The notes under the pieces: model-generated
What the model was told of the DNA's origin: nothing
The model's input: only the letters and a program-made list of their open reading frames with translations
Database searches by the model: none
Part shown: positions 47,230 through 61,153 of the stretch, in pieces
Numbering within the stretch: the first letter of the stretch is position 1
Layout of the letters: each line of letters begins with the position of its first letter
From: Paracentrotus lividus
Lineage: Eukaryota > Echinodermata > Echinoidea > Camarodonta > Echinidae
Length of the DNA stretch: 64,000 nt
Reading direction: 5' to 3'
NCBI GenBank assembly: GCA_940671915.1
Contig: CALNVZ010003430.1
Coordinates: 18,955,682-19,019,681, forward strand
Position numbers and translations under genes: made by a program

Positions 47230-49813
47230 TGTGTTGAGTCATTCAAATATCTATATATTTTTAAATACAGATAGCCCTATGTGATGGCAAATTGGTGTAG
47301 ATGCGCATCTTCAAACTCTATCATGGAAGATAATCTTCTTTTTAAAAAAAGAAGAGAAACAATGTCTTTTTATTGCTCTCGTTTCCTCGGAATTTGTCTT
47401 TTTTTTCTGAAAAAAAAATGTAAATCAACACTAATGGCTATTCAGCAACGTTGTCCTTTTGAAGCAAATCGTAAGCCATCCGTTCTAGAAATAATATGTT
47501 TACATCTTCATTTACGAGCTCCATATTTTCGTTACCCTTTAAAAGCATCTACGGCTTTAGAAATCAAAGAGCAATGAAGGTTGCTTCTTTGACCAAATTG
47601 TCCTCGTGAACAAGACGTTTATGTCATGTATCTTACAACAAAAAAAAACAAAAAAAAGAGAAGAAAAAAGTATGCACAGCATGTGATTGGCAGTGACACA
47701 AAGAAATGGCGATTCTGGCAAATGTCAAGGCACGCAGCATGTAAGATTACAGTTTGCACGGACTTATACTGTTCCGGTATCAAATAGTCATGATATTCTA
47801 CGCCTTCCTGTATCTCTGCAATTTAAAAAGAGCGATGATCATATTTTGCTTAGAAATCGGGTTGATTCCGAGAAACAAGATTAACGCAAAGCCTTGTATT
47901 AGGCCTACAATTTAATTTGGTGCATTACAATAAATATTAAAACACACATCAATGGACAAACTTGCTATTGAAGGTGGATTTATAATATGTTTATATTATA
48001 CGCTCCGTTGTATATGCAATCTCTCATATCTTTTATTTGTTCTATTCAATAATTTATTTGCCCCTCAAGGTTTCTAAAATTTGATCTATCATAGCATTCA
48101 ATGCATTTCAATTCAATTCGGTTTATTGCATGAAATACATTGTAAAAACATGTTTGTCAAGTCTCATTTGCCCGTGTGTTGCCGAGAAAAGAAAGAATAA
48201 TAGCAACATAAATACACATGTACCAACATTATTAATGCTATGCCAACATTGGCTTCATTGAATTCGTATTAAATCAACTAAATCAACAACAATAATAGTA
48301 ATAAAATAATATAATAACAATAATAATAATGATGATGAGAATAATAATAATAATAATATTGTAATGTAATGTAATAATAATAATAATGATAAATAGATTA
48401 AGTTTTAATCATAAAACGTCATGTCAAATGACCACGTGTCTACTAACACTTCTGTTTTATTCAAAACCAGTTGTAGAATGAATGAAAAGTTTCATGTATT
48501 TGTTTAAAGACAGAATGTGCAAACTCTTCCGAAATAATGGCCCTTTAGACAGTCCATGTCTTTGGTAAAACAAACAATGCCTCGTGATGAGCGTGCACTG
48601 TATCGGGTTCTTCAATACGTTTTCAATGTAACCACATGTCTTTAACCATTCAAGAGTCTTTTAAAAGGAGCAGTTGTTTTTCTCAGAATGTTAGAGATCT
48701 TTTTAGTCTTCACTTGTGTTGACTCCAAACACGTTTTCGCTGTTATTTGTATGAAAACTATTAATGGAAAATATTAATAGTTTGAAAGGGTTATTAAAAT
48801 TTGCTTATGGTCAGGATGAATGCAGAAACCTACAAATGTGACTGCCCCTACAGCAAAATAGCAGGAGTTTTATCCAATCTAAGAATAAATGTTTACTGAT
48901 GAAATAGTGTAATGATTACCCATATCTCCTCTCCTCCTTCTAAGAAAAATTATAATGTTCATGACATTATGATAATGAAAACAACACTACTTGGTACAAT
49001 ATTCATTGAGGAATATAGAACACCCGTTGTTTTTCAGCCAGCATTGCCTCGACTCATTGATGAACGCGTCATGCCCATACTGTGTATCGTGCTTTAATGC
49101 TATCTCTATGTCTATCCACAGTAGGGATTCTCAGCTAATAACGCTTTTATGAAAATCAAATAATGAAAGGATAAATTTAGAACTCAATGGCGATTTTCAT
49201 CGTTACTCAGCAAACAAAACTTAATGCTGAGCTATATTCCTTGTTGGATCGTCTTGTACAAACAACTTCTCTTTTGCGATATCTTTATTTTTTCTACAAG
49301 ATAGGCCTATAGATCACACCTGAGCGCTTCTTGAGCATGATGGAGCTGCTTAATTATCTGAAATCTTGTAAACGGGACAAAGCGTGATGTTGATTGATGT
49401 ATTTCAAATTATTTGGATGTGTACTGATATACCTGTTCCTCAACAAGAAATTGGTGTAAATTAATAATTAATAAATAATAAAATAAATAAATAAATAACA
49501 GGTTAAAGTTGCAAATGTTAAAATTTTTAGTAACACTACTGTCGAATGTGCACTGAAAATAATTAATCGTAATAAATCACGAACAATTTCTACAACATCA
49601 TCTAAACCCCATATTGTATGCACCCGTATTTTCTTAATCCCTGTTCTATTTCCTGCATTTGACCATTTATTATGTAAATGTGTGTGTCTGTATTCGCTCT
49701 ATGTTGCTGTTCATTATGCTTTCCTCCATTCCCTCCTTTTCTTCGTCTGTACATTATCATTTCATCCGGCTCCATATGTATAGTCTATATAACCCTCCAG
49801 CTGTATATTATAG
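47230..49813 (+). other. intron 1, simple repeats only
   Basis: An AAT/TAA-rich stretch at about 48282-48395 (including TAATAATAATAATA runs) and an ATAAATAAATAAATAA run near 49475-49497. The 98-codon open frame at 47281-47577 has no recognisable domain. Confidence 0.55.
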
Positions 49814-50071
49814 CGTGGTCATAACTGGTGCAGCCGGCATTTCAAACTCCGGTCCCGAAGATTGCGTCGGGTGACTGTCAATCGCTGCGATTCATTTTAT
49901 TGTCGCAAGGCTCTATCAAAAGTAAGACTACCATGTTTCCAAGTACTTGAAAAAGAACCAACATCGACCTTCTTCTGTCCGACAAAAGGATGTTTGGCGA
50001 AATTTGTCGCTGACCGGGCGCAACTAGATGCAAGGAGGTGCACAAATGTCGCATGCTGAGTTGTGACCACG
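49814..50071. mobile_element. 258-bp candidate inverted-repeat element related to 36388-36644
   Basis: Ends are CGTGGTCATAACT and AGTTGTGACCACG, 13 bases inverted with one mismatch. These ends resemble GCGGTCACAACT of the 36388 element, and the lengths (258 and 257) agree. The interior is GC-richer than the flanks but not clearly alignable by eye. Confidence 0.5.
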
Positions 50072-51229
50072 TCGTCGTATTACACGAATTGAAACACCGC
50101 AATTTGCTCCGCTTGTTATCTAGCATTTTACCGACCTGGCCGGAAAATAAGGAAAGCCGAAACAGACTGCTTGGTTATTACCAATGCATTTATATACGAC
50201 CGACCCTATGGAGTATGGGTCTGCTTTTATTCGGCTTAAATTTTTTTTTTTTTTTAAAGTTGGTGACCCTTTTATTCAATTCTTAGAAATTAATGTGCAT
50301 GGGGCATTTATCGTACACTGTACTATTAGTCTGAACAGCTGGTCTGATCTTTCTTCAGTAACGAAACAGGTCGCCATTCACCATTAAGGTGATACATACA
50401 ATCCGAATAATTATAAGCCATTTGACTACGAGGGAGAGTAAAGGTGGACTACTATAACTGTATCATAAATCCCTTGTCCTGATTTCAATGGCAATTCGTA
50501 GTCAGCATTTCAACGACAAAGATTCCGTTTCTTTATAGAGAGATTATTGTTTGTTTCATTTATGAACATAAAGCATTTGTTGGTGTTTTCGTATTTTGTT
50601 CTTATTTTTTTTTTTAATTGCCTGTAACAGACTAAAACAACGAGATAATCATATAGGCTCTGATCAGTATACGAAACGTAGTTGCCTGAAGCAAACATGT
50701 TTGTATCTCTTTCCTTAAATAAATTTGAAAATGACACACAATTAGCAGGTCTCATATTGCGACGTCGTTTCATTGTGACGCAATTGACTGAATAGCCTCT
50801 GACTCTGTTAATTACAGACAATCACGAAAGTAATACTATGCATGCACTCTGCAAAATCCCGAGTCATTGATCAAGCGAAACAAAGATGTCATATTAATAT
50901 CACTATAGTTAAAAGGGTGTATTTGATGTACGAAGCTTTGAATAGACAATCCAACTCTTTGCCGCCTACCTGATCTTTAGTTCAAATAATCATAGTAATT
51001 AAAGTAAACCTGTCAATAGACTCTTGCCAGTCAAAAATAGGAGGATATTGTATAAGAACAAAATGTAAAGCGTGGGTTAACATGAAAACCAATATTTAAT
51101 GACTAAAAGGGTTTTGTGAATGTGCCTTGTCGACCAAGCCGTCCCGAAAGAGACGGGGAAAGAATGTAATGATGACGTCAGAGGAGGAAAATATGATCGG
51201 TAATCGTTTCAATTGGGAAGCATCTTATG
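50072..51229 (+). other. intron 1, nothing recognised
   Basis: AT-rich sequence without exon-like or repeat structure that I can support. Confidence 0.5.
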
Positions 51230-51622
51230 TTCAGTCACACTGCTTAAACCGAGTCGTAACCTACCACGAACCGACAAACCACTTGCAATATCATCTTTCG
51301 GTTGGTCCTGGGATAAAATTCCCAGTCTGACTGGAACGTCATGTTTTATATCATAAGCTGTTCAGTTGCAATGCTAAATCCGAACCGGGACCTTCATCGA
51401 ACCGACAACTCACATGCAATATCATCTTTAAGTTGGTCCTGGGGTAAACATCCCAGTCTGACTAGAGCGTCATGTTTAATATCACAAGCTGTTCAGTCAC
51501 AATGCTGAAGCTGAACTGAGACATTCCACGTACCATAACTCACTTACGATATCATCTCTTGGTTACTCCTGGGGCCACAATTCCTAGTCTGACTTGGGTG
51601 TCATGTTTAATATCATAAGCTG
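51230..51622. repeat. 131-bp tandem repeat, three copies
   Basis: Copies start at 51230, 51361 and 51492. Each begins TTCAGT and shows AATGCT, then a stretch ending in CAATATCATCTTT, GTTGGTCCTGGG, CCCAGTCTGACT and CATGTTTAATATCATAAGC. Copies 1 and 2 are closest; copy 3 is more diverged. The open frame at 51127-51330 is chance. Confidence 0.85.
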
Positions 51623-54600
51623 CATCAAGAATGTATCGATCTGACTTCCATTGTAATTACCCTCTTTGGCGTGTTGAGTGAGTGAGTGTTTGGTAGTGGG
51701 TGTGCGTGTATTGAACGCCGCTCTGTCATCAATAATCGGAGGTAATGTGTGCACTTAACTCTACTTCCTCAGCATATGGACGAAAGAGAGAGATTTCACA
51801 GTTATCCCGAACACTATTATGAGTGACGAGATTGGTATTAAGTTAATTAAAATCACATGAAAGAGATTAATTTGTATGCGGTGGTGATATACATACCCTT
51901 CAACACGTCCAGGGAGCAGAATAAATCTATTTTCTAGTGCGTGGTTATAATTGAAAGCAATAGAGAACGGTTCCATTCTCATTATACACGATTTAAAGTA
52001 AAGTGGGATTAAAATATACAGGCTTTCAGTTGGTGATTATGTATCTTTACGGCTGAAAAATATGAAACAAAGTTTTAATTGTATTTATCCAATTACCATT
52101 ACGCTTTTGGCACGAATACAATGGCTTAAACGAAATATCTACCATAATGTGACTTTCCATATTATATTATTTATTGTAAAAAATTAATCAATTAAGCTTT
52201 TTTATTTAAAAAAAAAAGAGTTTTATAAACAGGGGTAATATGATAATTCAAAATTCAAGAGCAACCGTGTAGAAGCGAATACTCAACATAACAATTTGCT
52301 GTAATGTTGCCGTTCTCCAACACAAATACTATATTTGCTTAACAACATATATCAGACGATAACGTTATTATGAAGGTCATAAAAATAGTTGTAATGTTAG
52401 GAACATTTTTTTCTTGTAGTGAATCGTCTGACATTCTCTCTTTTCTGAAAACAAATTAAGTAGGAATGGGGTAACCATTAAGGAGGAGTACAACTTTGAA
52501 AGGTAGAGGCTTAACTTTATAAATCGTACAATGCCTCGTTGGGCTTATTGCACACAAAAAAAATTCCCTTGGTTTTCACACGTGCATACTAAAATACGTT
52601 TTTAAAATTATCAATTAGACTAAAATAGTTCGAAGCTTCACTCTCTCACATTGTGTTATGCAGGGATTCCCCTTTGTCTCTAAAGCATTTGAATTAAATT
52701 ACGATAAACAATAAGGAGTCCTTAATACATTTTTTTTAGCTTTATCCTCGCTGACATGATGATAATAAATTGGTATCTATTTTGTAAATTGTAATTATAA
52801 TGGCACATGAAAACTGATTAGTTATGGCATTGATATGAAGATGAGATTTTATTGGAATATGGAGTTTTGCACATCCGTGGGGTACATTCAAATCCTATTG
52901 ATATCTGATGCACTCCACCAGTTCATATAAAGAACATGCGCTACACAGGATTGGGCTATATTATCCTCATTATTAACGTTTATATCCTTATACTTCTCCG
53001 GTATATCAAAATCGATAATGGTATATAGGTTGGTGCATTAATCCTTGGCTTAAAGTTGATGGGTTTATTCCCGACCCTTGACGTCTGCAAATGTTGTTTT
53101 ACTTTACCAGAATAGTTACTGTATCTTGCACATGCATGGTATTCTCCTGGCGTTCCATGCGCAGACTTCATTACGCTAATTGGCGGGTAAGGTTTTTGAT
53201 GAAAGAGAGCAGGGAGGTTGGGAAAGTAAGCTATCATCGTCATACTTCTATGATATGGCACCTGCCTGATTTTCCTGATGTGCTAAATTATCTAGCTAAC
53301 CATAGGTAATCGAGTTATATGGATCAGATCCCTATGCCACATGTCAGAGTTCTGCCGAATCAAAATGTTTAAATTCAAAGCAAATGTCAAGATGTTCTCA
53401 AGTCTGTGGTTTTATATATAATCATACCACGCTCAATAAAATAAAACACCCACTGTATGTATTTGTGATCTAGTGCAAAATCAATGTACCAAATACCGGG
53501 CTTCGTACTCGACAATTATTATAGATATCATTTGTAGACTTCAAACTGTTTGCTATAGCATTTTTTTTAAATGAGAGACTTGGTTTGTAGAAAAGAGTGG
53601 ACATCACACTTCGAATAAATTAGAATTAGTCATACGCAAGCAGAGAAGCTAATAGTCTTTAACCGTCATTGATAGATCTCAATATTCTGCTTTAGAGTGT
53701 ACCCTTTACAATATTCAGAAACGTCTCATCAGTCACTGACAATTACGGTTTGGCATCGCAACAAATTATACTCATCTATACATACCGTATCATCGCCAAA
53801 CACATCTGAAGATTCATCTCCGCTTTTCAACCAGTCTCAATTAACTCAGTTTTGTATTTTTGAGATAGGAACCTCCAAGATGTATAGATGGAACAAAATA
53901 AACTCATCAGAACTGGGGTCGTTCAGACACTTGGTTGGATTCTAAAATTATGATCTCAAAGCTCGTATTATTTCACACTTTTGAATCTGAGATGTAGCCG
54001 AAGCCGATCGACTCCGTGCTATTCATGGACCACATGGCTTATGGTCTTCCGCATCTTATGTTCAGTTCGATTATCACGATATGTTTGCAACATTATATTA
54101 AAGTGACGGTTTAAGGAAGATGATATCCAATGAGGTATTTAAAAAAAAAAAAAAAAAAAGTTTCTGTTTTTTTTGTTTAGCAGTGGAGTATTTAACAGTG
54201 CACCAAGGATTCTTTCGTGAGGTTATGACTGGTCCTAAAACCAGTCATAACCTATCACCAGTGAAACTTTCAAATATTTTTTTTTCTTGATTTTTGCTTT
54301 TAAGGCAAGCAAAAAAAAACAGAATATTCCACAAAACATCTGTATTGACAGACTCCCTGAAAAAAACATGGGTCCATCTTTAAGCTTTTTTTATACGCAT
54401 AATAAGAAGCAAGTTAGGAGGCTAGAAGCTCCAATCGCGCAATTTTAAATAGGGATAAAAACGAAGTAACATACGTGTTCCGTGTCTAAAACAGGTCCTC
54501 ACAAAGTTCCGTCGTGTCAACACAGCTGTCCTCATCTAATCATAGATATTAGGTCGAGATCAGGTTCAACCTGTCCTCAATCAAATGGTTTCCCTGTAAC

Positions 54601-57600
54601 ACATGAGTTCTTATATTCGAACCTGTTGAGAAGTATTGGGTAGAAAACACTGGATAAAGGATAGGAAATGGGTGTTTTGTGGCGTTTCTAAGATTTTGTG
54701 TCTAGGGAGGACGAATCTATATGCTTACTTTTTTGCAATCAACCCCACGCACTTTTTCTTTCTCCTTCTTACTCCTTTCTTTTGCTCTTTTGTTTTTCTT
54801 TTAATACTACTTTGGCCTATCTGTATTTTTTTTTAAATTCAATGCTTTTCTGTTTTTTCTTTCACATCAATCTATATTAATCTCTGTTCCCACTTCTGCT
54901 CTTTTCCTCTATATTTACCAGAATATGTATTTGGTATACTGTACATGTTGTATGGGCATACTGTTTGTAGTATTCTCCTTGTTTTTTTTTTTAATAGCAA
55001 AAGCCATCACATAAAAGCGTTCAAAACAAAAACAACTTTATACGAACTAGCCTAATAATTGGTTTGTGTGTGCACATGGTGCACGAGGGTTAGGGTGTGT
55101 GTGTGGGTGTGTGTGTGTGTGTGTGTGTGTGTTTATGTGTGATTGTTAGGATGTATATTTTAGTTGACATCATTTTCCTCTTACAAGTGAAACAGTTTCA
55201 ATCAGTTTACATGAGTAAAGTCTATATGGATCCACATTTCAACTCATCTGTTTGTTGTTGTTGTTGTTGTTTTTTGTTTGTTTGTTGGTTTTTTGTTTTT
55301 TGGGGGATAGGGTAGTATCACTTCGTATCATCTAAGGTAAAATTCATTTTTTTTTTAAGTCCTAATAGTTCGAGAAAAGTGGTAGTTGTGCTATCTTTAA
55401 TCATTTGTTTATCAGCTTCTTTTGATTATTAAGGCATAGTGTAAAAGCTAGGTTTTTTTGTTTCTTTCTAGGAAAGTATCGTTTTCAAATCTGGAAATTC
55501 ATGGTAATTAATCGTGTGCCCTGATTGATTTGCATCTATACGGTGTTCTTAAGAAAAATAAAAACAAACCCCCAAAACAACCCGCTTTGTGCAAGTTTTA
55601 ATCTGCGAAAAAAAAAAAAAATAGGTTTAAAAACTGTAATTAAAAGAGATTTTTGCCGTTTTTCTGGGCAAGCATTGATGATGGTGTTGTAATGAAAGAA
55701 AATGGACGAGATATATATCATTATCTTTACTAGGTTTTTTGGACGAGTGTACGAAAAAAAAGAAGAATAACAGGACGACCGAAATTGCATGCCTTCGGCA
55801 TTACATTAAGTTTTGATGAGATCGCACTGACTTTTTCTCGTCTTTTAAATTATATTTCTTCTTTTTCCATTTTCGTGACTGGGTTCAATCAAAGTTATGG
55901 AATACTGCTTTAAGCATTAAACTAGACTTTTTACAATGTTAGATTTGACTTGAAATATAGTATCTGAAGGCCTTTATTGAGAGATATAATTTTTAGTATT
56001 ACAGCTTGGAGGAAAAAAATCATTTGATGAAATAATATTGGAGCTTTAATGGTTTGGGTTTTATTTTCCATGCTGGTTAAATGCACACAAGGCCACTTCA
56101 CAATTGCGCTCTGTAAATCCACACCCACTCCCTCCCTTAAAAATAAAATAAAAAACAAAAAACAAACAAATAAACAAACACACGAACAAAAAACAACAAC
56201 AACGCATCGTAACGCGTCTCAATTAATCGGCTTCTTCTTTATTATATTTAAAATTTATTGCTTATAGATAATTATTAAAAATATTTTAAGAAGAATCGAC
56301 TTTTTGCCTCCATGCATATCAATTCTACTCTATGTAAATGTAAGTTAACGTAATACCATGTGCGGCATTAATTGTAATTAAACAAGGCGCGTCCATTATC
56401 TAAGAGGCCAGACGCAACAAAGTGACGTTAGAAATCTATACAGCTGGCTGCATAATAAATTAGCTCACAAAAACTCGCGTAGAACCACTTCCCTGCAGTG
56501 TAATGGTATTGTCCGTTTGGTTGAGCAATCTTCTCGTGAGATGAAGAAAATCAGCTGAAGAAATTGAATGAACTTTGATCATGAGTTGTTAGTTAATTAG
56601 ATTCTCCAGACAGATGGAGGAAATACACATATTTGGCAAGCTTATACATTATTGTGCTGAAGTTGTAATCAGAATATGCATTCATATAAATTGATGCTCA
56701 AAACATGACATAGATTGTGAACTTGTCAAAGCCTTGTGAAGACGCCGTTCACATGTTTCTATGCGATATGCTTGTGATAGTGTAATATTGACTAGTCGAG
56801 GAAAGACCTCTTATGATTATGTTCAAAGTGACAGGACTTTTTTTTAATCAATTAAAATGAATGTACCATCTCCGGAAAGCTGAGAATTCAAGCTTTTAAT
56901 TGCCCTGTGAACAATATAGCTATAATAGTATAATGCGGCATCGAGGATCAACTATGCAGCGCAAGAGCTATTTTGAGAGCAAAATATACCATATTGTACA
57001 GGAATTTTGATCTGACTAGGCTTTCGAATTGACACAAGTGGACAGGACTTTTTTTTTTCTTTGCAATAAGTTTATTCCTATTTTTTAAAAATTCAGACTC
57101 TTAAGCGTACTTATTCAAGTTGAACATTTCTTTGAAAAGGTAGTTGCTCGCCACAATTAAAGAAAATTAAAAGTGAAAACTGTCAACAAAAAAAGTCAAT
57201 GGGCGCGTTCGCTTTGAGTAGAATGGTAGCGCCCTCTTTCTCTTAAGTTTACAACTAGAATTGATATGATATAATTATGACAACAAAATTTGAAGATGTA
57301 TTGTTATTATATTCCGTAATGCTACATTTGATATTTCATTGTTCATACCCCTTCCAAAATGATAACTTTTATATCTCCACATAGCAAAATTTAAGTACGT
57401 TAGATTCATATTTTAGCCACTATATCAAATGTGATATTACATTTGGTATGAGTTCGCTGAATTATCGGAAGTGATGGGATGACATTTAAAATGATTTTAG
57501 AGATTACTGCAAGTCAACGATATTCATAAGTGGATCTGCTTGTGTGTGTAAACCAAAATAGATAGCTGTTAACCTAGAATAAACATATATCTATTCAATA

Positions 57601-58436
57601 TTTTCATTCCCAAATCTAAAGGTGCTGCACTCCGTTTCCCTACCTTTGTGTTTAATCACTGCATGTCTTCATTTCCCTCAACTATATACACACTGTATCT
57701 TCTTATTTCTGACTGAACGGCGTGTTGTTTACAATTTCACACGCAATAATATCGAGAGAACTAGACTAATGTGAATACTAACTCCTCAAATGTCATAAAT
57801 TTACTGGTTTACACGATTCCTATTTACATTAGGGTTGTGACATATCATTCATGGCCCGGATTTCGAACTTTCTTTCCGATCAATATACATCTATAATTTC
57901 TATCAAAATTTGGATATTTTTCTTAGAACTTGCACTTTCTTCGCTTTCCTCAAGTTTCCTTATTAGGTTTACATAACGCTTTAATGTATCACGTCAAATG
58001 GGAAATTAAGGAAAATTTACTCATTTACCGAGATACTTGATCCAAACGTATTATAAGATAACTAACAAATAACGTGCATTTGCGTTTCATGTGTGTCATG
58101 TTCAATACCTTTATCCATAAAAAAAAGGCAAGTGCCGGGTATCAATTTACAGTCTTTTAAAGTTCAAAGGCTGAAAGCTTGTGTATCCTTGTCAAAAAAG
58201 CAAACAACATTTTTAGCGAAATGGCCGAGAAGGTAGAGTGGACATCACAGAGTGTAAATGGAGTCGATGTTTACAACGAAACTCACAGCCTTCATGATTC
58301 TAGGGAGTTATTCTCTGCTAAAGAGTTTTTTATAACCGAAAAATATATATCTCAAAATAGTCCTGTAATATTTTGCTTCTTCTATGCTTCTGCACTAATT
58401 TTGTCTAATGGTATCGTCAGTGGCATAACATTACTC
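51623..58436 (+). other. intron 1, late part, no gene recognised
   Basis: Simple tracts are an A-run near 54139-54159, a (GT)n run at about 55097-55132 and T-rich stretches near 54750-54880. A perfect hairpin lies at 54221-54252. No exon resembling the receptor or any other gene was found. Confidence 0.55.
54221..54252. repeat. perfect 32-bp hairpin
   Basis: GGTTATGACTGGT, then CCTAAA, then ACCAGTCATAACC: 13-bp perfect arms with a 6-base loop in an otherwise unstructured intron region. Confidence 0.8.
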
Positions 58437-58536
58437 ATTATTGAGCTGTTTGTTCAAATTCCTCTCAGAAAAAGTTTGTTATTTTCATTATTGAGCTGTT
58501 TGTTCAAATTCCTCTCAGAAAAAGTTTGCTATTTTT
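58437..58536. repeat. 50-bp tandem duplication
   Basis: Two nearly identical copies (one mismatch) of a 50-bp unit starting ATTATTGAGCTGTTTGTTCA, beginning near 58437 and 58487. It creates an apparent repeat in the chance open frame at 58179-58538. Near identity implies a recent slippage or duplication. Confidence 0.85.
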
Positions 58537-60205
58537 AGTTATTACCCGCTACCATTTGAACTATTAACATTTACGTAGAGGTTTAATTCCAGGAAAAGTA
58601 TATAACATTGGACAACTAACTTCACCTTTTTGCGATAATGATGATCACGATTGAACAAAGAAAGCAAAAGCTGAATGGTTGCATGTATCCAGAGAAATTT
58701 GAGAAAAATGTTTAATAATGTAAAGCTTTGCTAAATGGCAGTAAAGTCAATCGAGGTGACTCTAACCAACAAGCTATACCATAACCTTTGCAAGGCCATT
58801 GCTGAAGAAAAGCAAAATCCAGTAAGCCTTGTTTAAGAGTGTGCTTAAAATAACTTTGTACTTTCTTTAAAGCTCTTTCACAGTAATTAATTAGTAAACG
58901 CTGATTATATGCATGATGACATTGTGCGTGGAAAGATAATGTGATTAATCGTAATTAGGTTATTAGTTGCTCTCGAATGGTCGCCTAAAGTTATGGTATT
59001 ACCATGAACAGGCCTATTAGGACTGATGTAAAAAGATGGTTAATAGCCACATTGCACGCATAGCAGCTTTTAAGAAGTCATCAAACTAGGATTAAGTATG
59101 AAATCTATATGATAGAATATGTTATTTATGATGATACATTTATAGAAATGTTGCAATATAATGTATGAATAATAGAGGAATGAACCAATATTTTTAATTC
59201 GGATTATCATTGTTTCATTGACATCCATGTGCATAAACAATCCAAAATAAATATGGAGCAATTTAAGTGCAATATAGATAAAGGAGAGGGTAGATAAATT
59301 GCAAGAGGTGAAAAGAGAGAGAGAGAAAGAGAGCAGTGAAGCAAAAATATAGATGCCGAGCAATGTTGTCTACAGAATATGATTGTATATAAACCAATGC
59401 AATTTCCGTTTAGATATAGCAAAGAAATTTATTACGTTATTCAATCATCTTGTATTGTACTATAAGGCGCACACTAAACTGGTCGGATACAAAATCTTAA
59501 GGTCATCTAAAATTGAATTGATTATCGAGGGTAACATTGTAATACAATACACTACTAGCAATGTGCTGTAGTAAAGTGCTGTATGATTTTGATAAAAATC
59601 ATTCTGTAGAGGATAAAACAGTTCCTGGATATCTCATTGGGGGTCTCTGATTAACCAGTATGTAGAGTTAATACGATGGATGGGTTCCTATTTAAAAAAA
59701 GTTAATAATCCTCATGAGCAATGTATGACGATGCGCGGAAAGACGAGATGCACTATCTAATTCATTGCCTATATAATGTGTCCATGAATTGTCTCCGCCA
59801 TTAAACAAATAGTGCATTCTCCTGTATTCAAAGTAGGGTAACTAACAAACTTGACTGAAAATTGCGTGTTAAGACGTGGGGGGGGGGGTAGAAAATACAC
59901 ATGAATGTTTTATAAGATAAGAATTTAATGACCTCATTAACCCGTCATTAAAGCATTGAACAATACATCATTAATATTGTTCATGTTTTCTATTCTCTAT
60001 TATTAAGCTTGAAGTTTAATCATAAAATTAATCTGTCATTCCAAGAGATAGTAGGCTTTGTGTATAGTTTTAAAAATATATATATATTTATATATATATA
60101 TATATATATATCGATAAAACTCGATTTGAATTTTGGAGGTTCATAATACCTTAATCAGTAATACTATCGCTTATACCTGTTTTTTTTTTCTCCATCTGTC
60201 TGCAG
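58537..60205 (+). other. end of intron 1
   Basis: AT-rich, with a G-run at 59878-59888 and a (TA)n microsatellite at about 60076-60110. It ends in a good acceptor: a T-rich run, then CTCCATCTGTCTGCAG at 60190-60205. Confidence 0.7.
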
Positions 60206-60378
60206 TATTGCAAAGAACCAGCCGTCAGTGATAAAGAGACATATCGGACATTTGCCCGCACCACTCCTACAAGTGAGAAAGTGGCAGAGTCCGTGTTGGC
60301 ACTCCTCAACAAATTCGACTGGAACGTGGTGAGCATTGTGTCTGCCAAGAATCTACAGTTTTCTCGGGTTATGACCAA
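60206..60378 (+). CDS. receptor guanylate cyclase, Gyc76C-like: exon 2
   Basis: Continues the frame of exon 1 (phase 0 in, phase 2 out) and encodes residues 143-199 plus two bases of Lys200. It starts YCKEPAVSDKETYRTFART, where Cys144 is the likely partner of Cys115. A helix-like ESVLALLNKFDWNVVSIV follows, the typical ANF-receptor segment in which a Trp precedes the strand entering the next half of the lobe. The acceptor is CTGTCTGCAG|TATTGC and the donor ACCAA|GTAAGA. The junction MISY|YCKEPAVSD reads without gap against the family pattern, so no coding exon is missing from the 47-kb intron. The open frame on the opposite strand (60151-60420) is a shadow. Confidence 0.9.
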
Positions 60379-61153
60379 GTAAGATTGTTGTTGTTTTTGT
60401 GTTTGATCATTCTTAGTCATGTCTTTTCAACCCATCACACTTTCTCCATTTTATTTTTAAAAAGGAAATCGTACGAACCATTTGTGACTCATCTCATCAA
60501 AATCAGACACAAGTCGCCAGAAAAGAGTCAAAGATTGCAACAAAACAATCAAATTTTAAAGGATTTCCCTTAATCATTTCTACTCAATTTTTTTTGTTTT
60601 TGTTTTTTGTTTTACAGAGCACACAAGAAATATTGAAAAATTCAGAAAATCAAAGAAATAGTTCCCCCAAATAAGACAAGCTTTATTATCTTGCCGATTT
60701 CCTCGACACTGTGCTGAATTTGCTCGGCGACTTGTGTCTGATTTTGATGTGATGCATCACATTTTATTTGAGGAGGAACGCAGGAAAATGAAAGAAACAT
60801 AAATGAAAGTCTGTAATAACAGGCGAAGAATTTGATTTTTTTTTTATTTAATTTACTTTGTTGATGCCATGCCATAGTATCAGGAGACATCATCGTTTTG
60901 AAAACAAACTGCCATAGCATGAACCATGTGACAAAATAGCACGCCATTTGAAACACAGTGCAGATACAAAACCCATATGAGATGGACTATTATATTTCAT
61001 ATTCACTTTGTGCCGTTTCCTATTTTTACCACCACCCCTTATTCCCCGCTCTCGCTCTTCTTCTTTTTCTTCTTCTTCTTCATCATCCTTTTCTGATTTT
61101 TATTCTCCTTAAAATATTCTCTCTCTCATTCTATCCCTTTCTCTGTAAATCAG
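60379..61153 (+). other. intron 2 (775 bp)
   Basis: Donor GTAAGA at 60379 and acceptor TCTGTAAATCAG ending at 61153, with a CTT/TTC-rich tract at 61044-61085 before it. No other feature is seen. Confidence 0.85.

Noticed and set aside
58179-58538. 119-codon open frame with a repeated C-terminal peptide
   Set aside because: The repeat comes from the 50-bp duplication; there are no flanking splice sites or family motifs, and it lies between exons of the receptor.
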